Origin: Avena insularis | Lineage: Eukaryota > Streptophyta > Magnoliopsida > Poales > Poaceae | DNA: 64,000 nt | NCBI GenBank assembly: GCA_023614405.1 | Contig: CM042687.1 | Location: 231,906,292-231,970,291 of the forward strand | Direction of reading: 5' to 3' | In this document: piece by piece, positions 36,057 to 48,914 of the stretch | Layout: each line of letters opens with the position of its first letter | How positions within the stretch are numbered: position 1 is the stretch's first letter | Notes under the pieces: generated by a model | What the model was told of the DNA's origin: nothing | Database searches by the model: none | The model's input: the letters and a program-made list of their open reading frames with translations, nothing else | Program-made: the position numbers and the translations under genes

Positions 36057-37039
36057 AGATCACCCCTACTCTTCAGGATGTTTCAATGATCTTTGGACTT
36101 CCTATCGCGGGGGAGCCTCTCTGTATGAGCACAGATTCCGATGGGTGGCGCAATGAGATGCAGCTACTTATTGGCATGGATCCTTGAGAACTTGAAGATA
36201 TGAGCAAAGATAGAGTACCGGCAGGCGCGACATACGCGTGGATTGTGGAGAACTTTGCGCATTGTCCGGAGCCCGCCGAGGTTGAGGTGATCGAGACACA
36301 TGCTCGTGTGTACATGTGGTATGTCCTCTCTAGGTCTCTATTTGCTGACAGAGGAGGTAGGACCGCTCAGTGGATGTGGCTGAAGGCACTAGCAAACTGG
36401 GATAGCAATATCAGCTGGGGTTCGGCGGTTCTTGACTACTTGTACCGGCAGGTAATCACTTGTGCACTCTACATTCATTTGTATATGTCGAGTCCACACA
36501 TAAGCTATCCTGACCTCTTTTTTGTTCACTTGTAGTTGGACGATGCCTGTCGTAGGGCAGGCCATAATGCCGGAATAGGTGGTGCTATGGTTCTGCTCTC
36601 GATATGGAGCTGGGAACGCTTACCAGTTGGGCGTCCGAAATAGGTGGGCCACCATCCTTGGCCATCGTATAATAGAAACCCTCTACTCCAACCCACTTGG
36701 GCTTAGAAGTGGGACGTGGTATCGGAGATGACAAGTGATGTCGATGCCATGTACCTGAAGTACACGAACGAGTTTGATGCGATTACGGACGAGCAGGTAG
36801 GTGTTTGTATCTACATCACTCCCCATAATGTTTACCTCACGAGACATAGCAGGTGGAGTGGGAGCCTTATGGTTATGGGGACGATCTCAGTGTTGCTCCC
36901 GGGTTATATATTAACCCGAAGTGCTTGGACGAACAATGTCTCTGGATCATGGACTGCCCATTGATTTGCAATTGGACGGTTGAGTTTCATATGCCACACC
37001 GGGTGATGGGGCAGTTTGGGTTGTTTCAGTGCAACCCTC

Positions 37040-38528
37040 TGATGACCCACAAGTATAGGGGGTGTATCATAGTACTTTCGATAAATAGGAGTGTCGATCC
37101 CAACGAGGAGCAGAAGGTGCTGACTAGTGGCACTGGCTCAAGAGTTCTCTATAAATACTTAGCAAACGGTTTTTAGGATTTTTTGATAAAGAAAGGATAT
37201 AAAGTGCAAGTAAATAAAGACAACAAATAATTGCAGCAAGTGGCCCAGTCATTTCTTAGCAAAGGACAAGCCGGTGGTAATACTAATGAGGACCAAACGT
37301 TCTCGAGGACACATGGGAATACTGTCAAGTGCTTTCGTTTCATATAGCTGATTAATCTTCTTTGGTTTTATAAGTGTTGTGTGGGTGAACCTGTGCTAAT
37401 GTACCAACCTTACTTGGACTAATACATACTTGTGATTAAACCCCTTTCAAGCATTCGCAACTACAAGAAAGCAATTAAGATAAAAACCTAACCACATCCT
37501 TAAACTCTGAGATCATGCACTCCCTTGTGCAATGGTTTCCTAATGGGGGTTCAGGTTTCTGTCACTCCGGCAACCCCACAATTAGTATACAAATACACAA
37601 TGCATTCCCCTAGGCCCATAAATGGTGAAGTATCATGTAGTCGATGTTCACATGACACCACTAGAAGAATAGCACCACAACTTAAATATTAAACCGTTGA
37701 ATAATACCTCAACACAATTCCACTACTAACAACATGACTTATCCCATGTCCTCAAGAACTAAATGACCTACTCACGAGATATCATATGGATCAAGATCAG
37801 AGATGATATAATGATGGATAACAATCTGAACATAAATAATAATTCAATGGTTCCACTCACAAGCATCAACTACAATAGTAATTAACACCTGGAAAGTTTC
37901 CCCTAAGAACTATGCAAGATTCAACACAATTGTTACAGCGGGATGGAGTGGTGATGATGGTGCTGGTGGAGATGATGATGATCCCGATGAAGTCTAGCTT
38001 GATGACGATGTTGATGTCAACGATCTCCCCTCTCCGGGAAGGAATTTCCCCGGCCAAAATATGTCTGCCGGAGAGCTCTTTCTCTCTCGGTGTTTTCTGC
38101 CCTGCAGAGGCGGCGAAATCTTTCTATGGTCGCTCCCTCGACTTTAGGGTTTCTAGGAGAAGATATAGGCGATAGGGAAGAGCTAGAGGTGGGCCAGGGT
38201 GGCCACACCCCCTGTAGGCGCGGCCCAGGGTGGCCCGCGCCTGGGGTTGGGCCCTCTATGGCCCAACTCCTCCTCCCCTTCTGGCATCCTTCGTCTTCTG
38301 GGAAAATATAGTTTTCTGTAGTTTTTCTGGTATTTTTCTGATCTTCGTGAAATTGCATCAAAACACCGCTTTTTCCATCAGAATCCTGACTCCGGCAGTT
38401 CATCCTCCAAGAATCATCCAACATGCAAAAACAGATGAAAAGACATAAGTAACACCTCTTAATATGAAATATATCAATGAATAGAGGCAAATTATGATAT
38501 AGAATGGTGATGCAAATTGGACGTATCA
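37040..38528. mobile_element. Solo LTR (1489 bp) in PMD exon 4
   Basis: Starts TGATGACCCACAAGTATAGG, ends AATTGGACGTATCA and is flanked by a perfect 5-bp duplication CCCTC (37035-37039, 38529-38533). TGAT...ATCA ends of this type (minus strand TGATACGTCCAATTTG) are common in Triticeae LTR elements, but I do not assign a family. No internal region or second LTR is present. It splits the PMD segment QCNP/PEW; removing it restores the frame. Confidence 0.9.
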
Positions 38529-40816
38529 CCCTCCCGAGTGGAAGAACACCGACAAGGAGCTTCATAGGTTAGTTAGCATGAGAACTTGTGCTCAATTGCA
38601 TGTGGATGGTACTGAGATGGACTTCCACATTTGTGTGCTCTTTGTTATTATGTAGGTTGGACAGGAAGAGGCAGAGGAAGATCAAGAATTGGGATCACCA
38701 TCATAGGAGGCACGTCATGGACTTCCACATTTGTTTGTAGCAGTCTCGACAAACGGAATGGAATAGTGGAAGACCTCATTCTGGAGTTGCATTCAACAAC
38801 TACATTCGGTGGTTTCTTTCTAGTACCCGTGTCTCCATTTTCCCACCATCCTTTCAGGAAGAAATATTGCAAGAGTTGTGTGTGTTTGATGACCTTGCCT
38901 ACAACGAGTACAACCGGCATGTTAGGGAGGGGACCGACATCCCAAATTCTTCCTTGCTCAGCGGTGAAGTTATCGTGACCTTACATTACATTCCTTACCC
39001 TCTCATCTCTTTCTTGCCTAACATGTTCTTGTTCCTGACTCTGTAGCGAACGGAGATAAAGAAATATGCCGACTATGCCGAGTAAGGGTAAAAAGGGAGA
39101 AGGCATGATGCGGGGCTTCCTTAAGGTACGGATTTGAGACACAGGTACTCTTATAGGCCTGTTGTTTTACCGGTATTGACTTCTCTTGTTATTTTTTATG
39201 ATGCTCGGCCCAAAAGATGCGTCGGTTGTATAACCTGCTAGGTTGCCATGATCCCGAGTACACAACCCCGTCCAATTCTAGGTCCAAGTCGACTACTGAT
39301 CCGTCCGCCCATCTTAAGGATGACATTGAGGATGAGACCACTTCGGAGATTCGTTCGGAAGATGAGGTATGGGACAGCCTTATTTATTACCTGCATTTAG
39401 TGCTTTTTATTTGCCATGCATTTTCATAGCCATACAATCTTACATGTAGATGCTTGTGGTGACCCAGCATACCACTACATGTTGTAGTATACTATAGTCA
39501 TGGACATAACACTCACGGAGTACCATTCCGCAAATATTACATCCTCAGAGTGGTACAACAGAAACAAAGCGGGTCCACAATATACATTGTCATTATTACA
39601 ATCAGAAATTTACATGATGACTTTGAGATCCTCCTAGGTCCATAGAGGTATCCCGATGACTCAGGGCTAAACTATAATAAATCGGAGAACAGAATAAAGA
39701 AACAACTAAGGTTTATACGAGATTTAATATAGATAGAGGATAGAGATCTATGCTACTGGACTAGATCACTATATATGCTACATCTATACTTCAGATACGT
39801 CGGTCTCCATTTCCTAGATGGTTTCGTAATTGTTCCCTTCGACACTTCCGGATACTTCTGGTTCTTCATAGCGGAATTCTTCTTGGTCTTCAATTGGATA
39901 TAGTATTTCTTCTTCCTGACCATTAATGTCTTCAGAATCTAGCAAGGGTTAAGAAGATACGTTGAGTACGAGCGTACTCAGCAAGTTCACTAAAAAGGAG
40001 TGTTTGATGCACTATGTCTATAGCCAGAGACCATAGGTCGTAGGCAATGCAAGTTTTTGTAAACATTTCTTAAAAGGTTGCTTTTATTCTGAAAATCTAT
40101 GTCTGTCAGCCTTCACGGGTTTACCAGAACTTTCATGGAGTTCCTTTCCCGCCGCGTTCGCAGCTCCTTCCCGAAACAGGGAGTAACAAGTTACAATTCT
40201 TACACTCTGCAGAGGTGCGTCACTTTACCCATGAGAGATCTTAGCTTTGTTGCACATCCGGGCGCGCATTCCCGTTCACACTTCCTTGGTATGAGGCCCA
40301 GACTAAGATCCAAGCCAATCACTATCCTTTTCCACGACCCCGCATACACCACAATTGTTGGATGCCCAAACTCAAGATAGACTTTTCCCCATATCAAACG
40401 GCTATACCTTAGTTGGATACACACAACAACCATTAACACTAGAAAGCTATCTTTTGTAAGCCCAGATCCACGATAGACTTGTCCCCGTATAAAACGGCTA
40501 TACCCATGATCTGCAACTTACAAATGCCCAGAACAGTGTCCAATGCATGCGAAAGGGAGCCGGTCCAGCTGACTTCTCCGTCCCATTCCAAGTCTCATGG
40601 TTAACGCGTAATATACGGCGCAGGAATCACTGGCGACATTGGTTGTTAAGTCCTAGATAATATGTTCCTTTACCACCGGAACTTTCATAGACCTCATGGT
40701 AAATAACCTATAATCATATTATTATGAAAATAGTGTTTTCGGACCTTTTCGAAATGCAGGTGATGACAACACTGGATTTGCAAAATACTTTACAGAAAAT
40801 AATCAAAGGACATAAG

Positions 40817-43800
40817 TGTAGCACCCCGGGTAAATCCAGTACTATAAAATCGCGTGTTAAATAATACTTGTGCATCATCATGACATCAGCATGCATCTAA
40901 TTGATTAAAACTATTTTGCTAAAAGACCTACTTTGTTTTCTATATTAATATACTCCCCTTTTTGGTCAAACCAAAACCGTCGGTCCAGTCAGATCTTTTA
41001 TTTATCGAAAACTATTTACAAAAGTTTATTTTAAAACAAAAGAAATAACAAAAACTATTTTTTTGGGGGAGGCAGTCCAGCCGGCCGGCCCAAAAGCCCA
41101 ACCGGTCAGACCACCTACTACCCGGCCCAAAAGAAATCATCGTCTAAACCTATCCAAAACGAAACCCTAACCCTACCCCAACACCCTACCTATTCCCTCC
41201 ACCCCGCCGCCAGGAAACCACCTCACATCGCTCCTGCCCCACCCCGCATGACTCCCTGCCCAGATCCCCATCGCGAGCGGCCCCACCTCTCGATCAGGAC
41301 CGTGTCCCAACCCCACCCCACGGTCGCGCATCCGCTCCCTAGAACCCACCCTCCCGATCGAACCCCCGGTCCCACCCCGCGGGCCCCACTCCCGTGCCTC
41401 TCTCCTCGCGTCCCCATCGCGCCCTCATCTCCACCTCCTCCCTTAGCCCTTCCTCTCGCTCAGATCCATGCCTTCTCTCCGCCTCGCCGGAGCGGCCTCG
41501 ACCGCGTGGTCCCGCGCCCTGCTGCGACCTCCTCCGCCAGCTTGCCACCCCACAGCCATCGCCACGTCTCGCGCCGCCACCACGTCTGCTGCCCCGATGC
41601 AGAGCCCTGGCCGCCGTCTTCTACAGGCCTTGCCACGGCACCCCCTGCGAGCAGCACCGCGAGCGGCCGCCTCTTTTTCCCTGCGGCCCCCGTCGCCTGA
41701 GACCGCCAGCCGCTGGTCGGTCGCCCTGTCTACTCCCCGGTGCTCCCCGTCCGTCTGCTAGCGCGTCGTCACTGCGTCTCGGTACAAAACCCGCAGGAAC
41801 CGCCACCACGCCCTCCACGGTGTTGTCCACCTCCGTCGCTGGCATCGCCTCCCCGACACTCAGGAGTTTCTCGTCGCCCTCGTGTACGCCATGTGCCGCC
41901 CGTGCTGTGCTCCTCCTTGTTAGGTTGCCATGTGCTCTGTTTTTGGTCAAGCGACATCAGCTCGTGTGCCTCCTTTGCTATTCATGTGCCTGCGGCTTCC
42001 TTTGTTGGTACCTGAATTTTAGCAGCAGGAGATATGTGCCAACATCTCGTGTTTCAACTTCCTCGAGCGTGTGCTGATGCTTCTGCTAAATGTCGAAGGC
42101 CCACACGGAGACCTCAAGTTCTTCTACACGGACACAGAAATATCCTTTCCTTCACGGATTCAAAGACCGATCCCGGCGTCCGAAGACCCGAACCCCGTCG
42201 AACCCCCCAAGATCGTCGATCCGATGTGTGACCCCTTTTCCAAGCCCCATATTTTTATAATACATATGGCATCCATCTTGTGCATAGTAAATCATTCATG
42301 CGTGCACTCATATCATGTGGTTTGGGGGCTTTTGCATCCCCTAAATTAAATATGGAGACCATATGCAGGCAAATCTAATCTTATATTGCCTCCATTTAAA
42401 TTTGTGTAGCGAACCGATGCCATGTTTTCGCCTTGTTAAATATAACATTTAAATTGTGGGTATCTAATCAACATGAACCATCTAATTATTTGTCGGGACC
42501 CTAGTTCCGCTTAATATTGCCTAATTGCATCACATCTTTGCTATGCCATACATCATACATGCATCATGCCGATCTTTTGCCGTATTATTAAATAGTGCAT
42601 CCGGTGTTCCTTCTAGTGTTTGCTCCTTCACGGATTAGGCCGATGAGTTGACGCGAGAGTCGACCCGATCTTCGGATGAACCTTCGGCAATGTTTTTCAG
42701 GCGAGCATTCTTCCCCTTTCTACCTATTTTACCTTTCTAGTCTTTATTTCCTCCTATTGATCTATTGCTATCTATGTTGCGATGCTCTAGTTTTCGTATC
42801 CGTGATATCCCTTGCAGCCTTATATTGCCTTGGATACATCCTATTACTTGTTGTTTGGTAGATAGTTGGCCTTACGTGTCGTAGTTGCTTGCTCAAGTGC
42901 TGTTGCGTGTCGTCAAGTACCACAGTTGTTGGAAGAATGCCATATGCTTTATGTTGGAGATGATCATGGCTTTAATTATCGTTTAATAACTAAAACTAAA
43001 GTAGGTAAATAATGCAGAGGCACAGGTGGGCAATATATGTTATTTGGTTTTTAACCGTCCACTTGTGTCCCGTAGGACCCCGAGTACTTGATACCTGTTC
43101 TTTGAATATTCGCACTATCCGCATGTGGGACCATGAATCCCCCTAGCCAGAGCTTGAGTCATATTTATTTCTTGGGGCCACAAAGTAGTTTGGGGCTTTA
43201 TTACTATCATGTACTTATGCCATGCTTTACTGCTTTATTTACTTATCATGCGTGGAGCGCTGCTTTTAGGTAAGTGGAATGTTTCTGTGGTATCGACAAG
43301 CCCAGCCATACTTTCGGGTTCCCAGTCGTTTACAGCCATTGACACAAACCTCTAGGTTCGTTTCGGAGCCGACCAACTTCGTCGCGGGTTGCTTAGTGGG
43401 GTGTCCCCCTGAAATTTATATGAATCTTGCAATTGCTCTGTCGTGATGCCTCGTTGGATTTTTATTTGGTTTTTCCTAAGGTTGATAAATGCGTGTTCTT
43501 TGTGCCCCATGCAGGGTAAAACTTTCAAAGCCGTGTCCATGATTATGGACGACTTGGAGCACAGTATCTCGATCATAGACAACTATAACTAAAGTAGTGC
43601 TATAAATTTGACTTTATAATGACTAGTAATCAGCTTCACTATAATGGAATGGCTAAATAAAAGTGCCAACAACTGCTGGTTTTGGGTTGTCACCTGTTAC
43701 CATTTTATCTGACTAGTAAGTATTGCAACTACAACAGAATGGCTAAATAAAAGTACCAACAACTGCTAGGTTTGGGATATCTCATGCTATTTGTATCTGA

Positions 43801-44576
43801 CTAGTAAGTGTCGCAACTACAACGGAATGGTTACTTAAAAGTGCCCACTGCTTATTATACCAGGATGACTCTTGCTATCTATACCTGACTAGTAATTGCT
43901 GCAACGATAACTTAATGAATAAAACTGCCAACTATGTGAGTTCCTCGGTTGACTTCCTCGTTTGGTCTCGAGGGGGAAATACCAGGATGGGTATGCTTGA
44001 TGATAGTTTCAGGTTGGATCCGAATAGGTATTTCTTATCCCGATCTGATAGCCGCCAATTGTATTGAGTATCTATAGGTGGGTTGGTGCATGCTGCGTTG
44101 CCGCTTCAGTCCACCATACCTATGTAGGAGAGGACCGCCGAATTCTAGTCTCGTCGTGTACTAGCCTCAGTACTGACCGCTCTATTTTTCCTTTGCCCTT
44201 TGTCGGCACCCCTTTTGTTTAAGCAGGTTTTGAGATCGACGTCGTTAGAAGGGTTACCCTTCCGGCTTGGCCTGAGCAGGGTTATGGACGCCATTGGTTA
44301 TTCTTCAAGGCTCTTAGCTCAATTTGCTTCTTATCCGTAGTCGGATGATGTATCGTTTTCAAGGTGATTTGGATTTTTGTATTGTATATCCGTATTCTTG
44401 ACTCATTGAGTCGCTGTTGTATATATGTTTTGTCGGTTCCATCGAGGACTATTGTGTAATGATATTACTTCGTTTTCCACCCGCACGCAAGTGCCTGGTG
44501 GGCTCCTTTGAATCTTCTATGCGGGTTTGGCGGGAAGCGCTAAAACTTGCATAGGGCCGATTCTGAGGGTGTTACA
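40817..44576 (+). repeat. 5' LTR (3760 bp) of the LARD-like element
   Basis: Begins TGTAGCACCCCGGGTAAATC and ends CTGAGGGTGTTACA. The GC-rich segment 41190-42230 contains long open frames that are not conserved in frame in the other LTR. Contains a four-unit tandem repeat at 43621-43937. Confidence 0.93.
43621..43937 (+). repeat. Tandem repeat of about 88-90 bp in the 5' LTR
   Basis: Units start with GACTAGTAA at 43621, 43711, 43799 and 43887 (last partial). Shared blocks are GGCTAAATAAAAGTGCCAAC and CAACAACTGCT. The 3' LTR keeps only one unit and the start of a second (48231, 48321). Confidence 0.88.
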
Positions 44577-45390
44577 GAGTGGTATCAGAGCTCAGCAGTT
44601 ATGATACCCCACTGGTCCAGTTTGTAGGATAACCTAGCTAACAGTCATCGTAGAGTGTCAAAACTATATTGGAAAATCGGTTGGATAGATCTGATTAGGT
44701 CTGCTTTTACTCCTGACCCCTTTGCTATTCTCCTCTTATCTCGATGTGTTTTGAATCTGCTCTCTTATCTTTTCTTCGAGTCCAGGATTTCTCATGGTTG
44801 GGTTTCCGTCGTACCTTCAGGGTTTCGCTTCCATCCTCTTGTAACGGTGCTTCAACATCCGGAATTCATGCTATCCGATGAATCTTTCATCTGTTGTACC
44901 TTTCAGTGGACCGAAAATTTACTAAAAAATTTCTTTCTATCCTCCGGTGTTTTCTGATATGACGAAGTCATCTACATCAGATCTGATGAGAACCTGCATC
45001 CCTCCTTTGTTTCCGAACCTCGCTTGTCGAGATCTACAACCTGAATTCCGAGAGTTGGATGCATAATTCTCCTATTTATGTGCAGAGTAATGCTTTGAGT
45101 GCGCGATGGACTGATCACCATCCAACTACTCTTATCATTCGCTCTTATACATTGAATTGGTGGATTAAGCAATTTTACTCTTTCCATAGAAGTTAGAGGT
45201 GGCCTTATTTTTGAGACCTCGACCTTCATCTTTGTTTATACGGAGTGTTCTCTCGACAAACGCGAGCATCAATCCTTGTTAGTGGTGTCGCGAAGATCTA
45301 CACGAAGCGAGAAGATACAGATCATCGGTCTTCTTCCTGGTACCATGAGGCGGATCTCGAGGGCGAGATCCATTGTTAGTGGTGTCGAAT
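44577..45390 (+). other. Internal region (814 bp) of the LARD-like element
   Basis: Contains the primer site at 44580-44591 and no coding domain. The sequence TTGTTAGTGGTGTCG occurs at 45278-45292 and again at 45373-45387, directly before the 3' LTR. No clear purine-rich tract precedes the 3' LTR. Confidence 0.75.
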
Positions 45391-48300
45391 TGTAGCACCG
45401 CGGGTAAATCGAGTACTAGAAAATCGCGTGTTAAATAATACTTGTGCATCATCATGACATCAACATGCATCTAATTGATTAAAACTATTTTGCTAAAAGA
45501 CCTACTTTGTTTTCTATATTAATATCCTCCCCTTTTTGGTCAAACCAAAACCGTTGGTCCAGCTGGGTCTTTTATTTATCGAAAACTATTTACAAAAGTT
45601 TATTTTAAAACAAAAGAAATAACAAAAACTATTTTTTGGGGGGAGGCAGTCCAGCCGGCCGGCCCAAAAGCCCAACCGGTCAGACCACCTACTACCCGGC
45701 CCAAAAGAAACCCTCGTCTAAACCTATCCAAAACGTAACCCTAACCCTACCCCAACACCCTACCTATTCCCTCCACCCCGCCGTCAGGAAACCACCTCAC
45801 ATCGCTCCTGCCCCACCCTGCATGACTCCCTGCCCAGATCCCCATCGAGAGCGGCCCCACCTCTCGATCAGGACCGTGTCCCAACCCCACCCTACGGTCG
45901 CGCGTCCGCTCCCTAGAACCCACCCTCCCGATCGAACACCCGGCCCCACCCCACGGGCCCCACTCCCATGCCTCTCTCCTCGCGTCCCCATCGCGCCCTC
46001 GTCTCCACCTCCTCCCTTCGCCCTTCCTTGCTCTGTATCCCGCCGCCGCCTCGCTCTGCATCCCGCCGCCGCCCTTCTCTCCGCCTCGCCAGAGCGGCCT
46101 CGACCGCGTGGTTCCGCGCCCTGTTGCGACCTCCTCTGCCAGCTTGCCACCCCACCGCCATCGCCAGGTCTCGCGCCGCCACCACGTCTGCTGCCCCGAT
46201 GCAGAGCCCTGGCCATCGTCTTCTGCAGGCCTTGCCACGGCACCCCTTGCGAGCAGCACCGCGAGCAGCCGCCTCTTCTTCCCTGCGGCCCCCGTCGCCT
46301 GAGACCGCCAGCCGCTGGTCGGTCGCCCTGTCTACTCCCCAGTGTGCCCCGTCCGTGCCGCTAGCGTCGTCCGCCTGCGTCTCCAGCTGCAAACCCGCAG
46401 GAACCGCCACCACGCCCTCCACGGTGTTGTCCACCTCCGTCGCTGGCATCGCCTCCCCGACACTCAGGAGTTTCTCGTCGCCCTCGTGTACGCCATGTGC
46501 CGCCTGTGATGTGCTACTCCTTGTCAGGTTGCCCTGTGCTCTGTTTTTGGTCAAGCGACATCAGCTCGTGTGCCTCCTTTGTTATTCATGTGCCTGAGGC
46601 TTCCTTTGTTGATACCTGAATTTTAGCAGCAGGAGATATGTGCCAACATCTCGTGTTTCAACTTCCTCGAGCGTGTGCTGATGCCTCTGCTAAATGTCGA
46701 AGGCCCACACGGAGACCTCAAGTTCTTCTACACGGACACAGAAATATCCTTTCCTTCACGGATTCAAAGACCGATCCCAGCGTCCAAAGACCCGAACCCC
46801 GTCGAACCCCCCAAGATTGTCGATCCGATGTGTGACCCCTTTTCCAAGCCCCATATTTTTATAATACATATGGCATCCATCTTGTGCATAGTAAATCATT
46901 CATGCGTGCACTCATATCATGTGGTTTGGGGCTTTTGCCAATTCACCTAAATTAAATATGGAGACCATATGCGGGCAAATCTAATCTTATATTGCCTCCA
47001 TTTAAATTTGTGTAGCGAACCGATGCCATGTTTTTGCCTTGTTAAATACAACATTTAAATTGCGGGTATCTAATCAACATGAACCATCTAATTATTTGTC
47101 GGGACCCTGGTTCCGCTTAATATTTCCTAATTGCATCGCATCTTTGCTATGCCATACATCATACATGCATCATGCCCGATCTTTTGCCGTAGTATTAAAT
47201 AGTGCATCCGGTGTTCCTTCTAGTGTTTGCTCCTTCATGGATTAGGCCGATGAGTTGACGCGAGAGTCGACCCGATCTTCGGATGAACCTTCGGCAATGT
47301 TTTTCAGGCGAGCATTCTTCCCCTTTCTACCTATTTTACCTTTCTAGTCTTTATTTCCTCCTGTTGATCTATTGCTATCTATGTTACGATGCTCTAGTTT
47401 TCGTACCCGTGATATCCCTTGCAGCCTTATATTGCCTTGGACACATCCTATTACCTGTTGTTTGGTAGATAGTTGGCCTTGCGTGTCGTAGTTGCTTGCT
47501 AAAGTGCTGTTGCGTGTCGTCAAGTACCACAGTTGTTGGAAGAATGCCATATGCTTTATGTTGGAGATGATCATGGCTTTAATTATCGTTTAATAACTAA
47601 AAATGAAGTAGGTAAATAATGCAGAGGCACAGGTGGGCAATAGATGTTATTTGGTTTTTAACCGTCCACTTGTGTCCCGTAGGACCCCGAGTACTTGATA
47701 CCTGTTCTTTGAATATTCGCACTATCCGCATGTGGGACCATGAATCCCCCTAGCCAGAGCTTGAGTCATATTTATTTCTTGGGGCCACAAAGTAGTTTGA
47801 GGCTTTATTACTATACTGTACTTATGCCATGCTTTACTGCTTTATTTACGATTGCGCGTGGAGCGCTTGTACTGTTTAGGTAAGTGGAATGTTTCTGCGG
47901 TATCGACAAGCCCAGCCACACTTTCGGTTCCCAGTCGTTTACAGCCATTGACACAAACCTCTAGGTCCTTTCGGAGCCGACCAACTTCCTCACGGGTTGC
48001 TTAGTGGGGTGCCCCCCTGAAATTTATATGAATCTTGCAATTGCTCTGTCGTGATGCCTCGTTGGATTTTTATTTGGTTTTTCCCGAGGTTGATCGTGCG
48101 TGTGTTGCTATGCTCCCATGCAGGGTAAAACTTTCTGAAAGCCGTGTCCGCGGTTATGGACGACTTGGAACACAGTATCTCGATCATAGACAACTATAAC
48201 TAAAGTAGTGTTATAAATTTGACTTTATATGACTAGTAATCAGCTTCACTATAATGGAATGTCTAAATAAATGTGCCAACAACTGCTGGTTTTGGGTTGT

Positions 48301-48914
48301 CACCTGTTACCATTGTATCTGACTAGTAAGTATTGCAACTACAACAGAATGGCTAAATAAAAGGTCTTTCTTATCCCTCTCTATTAGTCGTCGGTTATAT
48401 CGAGTCTCTATAGGTTGTTTAGTGCATGTTGCGCTGCCTCTTCAGTCCACCATACCTATGTAGGCGAGGACCGCCGAATTCTAGTCTCGTCGTGTACTGG
48501 CCTCAGTACTGACCGCTCTTCTTTTCCTTTTCCCTTTGTCGGCACCCCTTTTGTTTAAGTAGGTTTTGAGATCGACGTCGTTAGCAGGGTTACCCTTCCG
48601 GCTTGGCCTGGGCAGGGTTATGGATGCCACTGGTTATTCTTCAAGGCTCTTAGCTCAATTTGCTTCTTATCCGTAGTCGGATGATGTATCGTTTTCAAGG
48701 TGATTTGGATTTTTGTATTGTATATCCGTATTCTTGACTCATTGAGTCGCCGTTGTATATATGTTTTGTGGGTTCCATCGAGGACTATTGTGTAATGATA
48801 TTACTTCGTTTTCCACCCGCACGCAAGTGCCTGGTGGGCACCTTTGAATCGTTTCTATGCGGGTTTGGTGGGGAGCGCTAAAACTTGCATAGGGCCGATT
48901 CTGAGGGTGTTACA
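45391..48914 (+). repeat. 3' LTR (3524 bp) of the LARD-like element
   Basis: Colinear with the 5' LTR. It lacks about 280 bp corresponding to 43750-44030 of that copy and has a small extra CCCGCCGCCGCC-type duplication near 46030-46075. Confidence 0.93.

Larger units (their letters stand above)
40817..48914 (+). mobile_element. Non-autonomous LTR element with very long LTRs (LARD-like)
   Basis: This 8098-bp element has LTRs at 40817-44576 and 45391-48914, a perfect duplication ATAAG (40812-40816, 48915-48919) and a primer site TGGTATCAGAGC (44580-44591) three bases after the first LTR. The internal region is only 814 bp and encodes no gag or pol, so LTRs make up about 90% of the element. It depends on another element for movement. 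Ends TGTAGCACC...GGTGTTACA resemble those of several grass gypsy families, but without pol the superfamily is not proven. It lies inside element B. Confidence 0.92.

Noticed and set aside
41248..42077. Long Pro/Ser/Arg-rich open frames in the GC-rich part of the 5' LTR of the LARD-like element, also at 45636-46597 in the 3' LTR
   Set aside because: The two LTR copies differ by indels that are not multiples of three in this segment, and the favoured frame changes between copies. Composition alone explains the openness.
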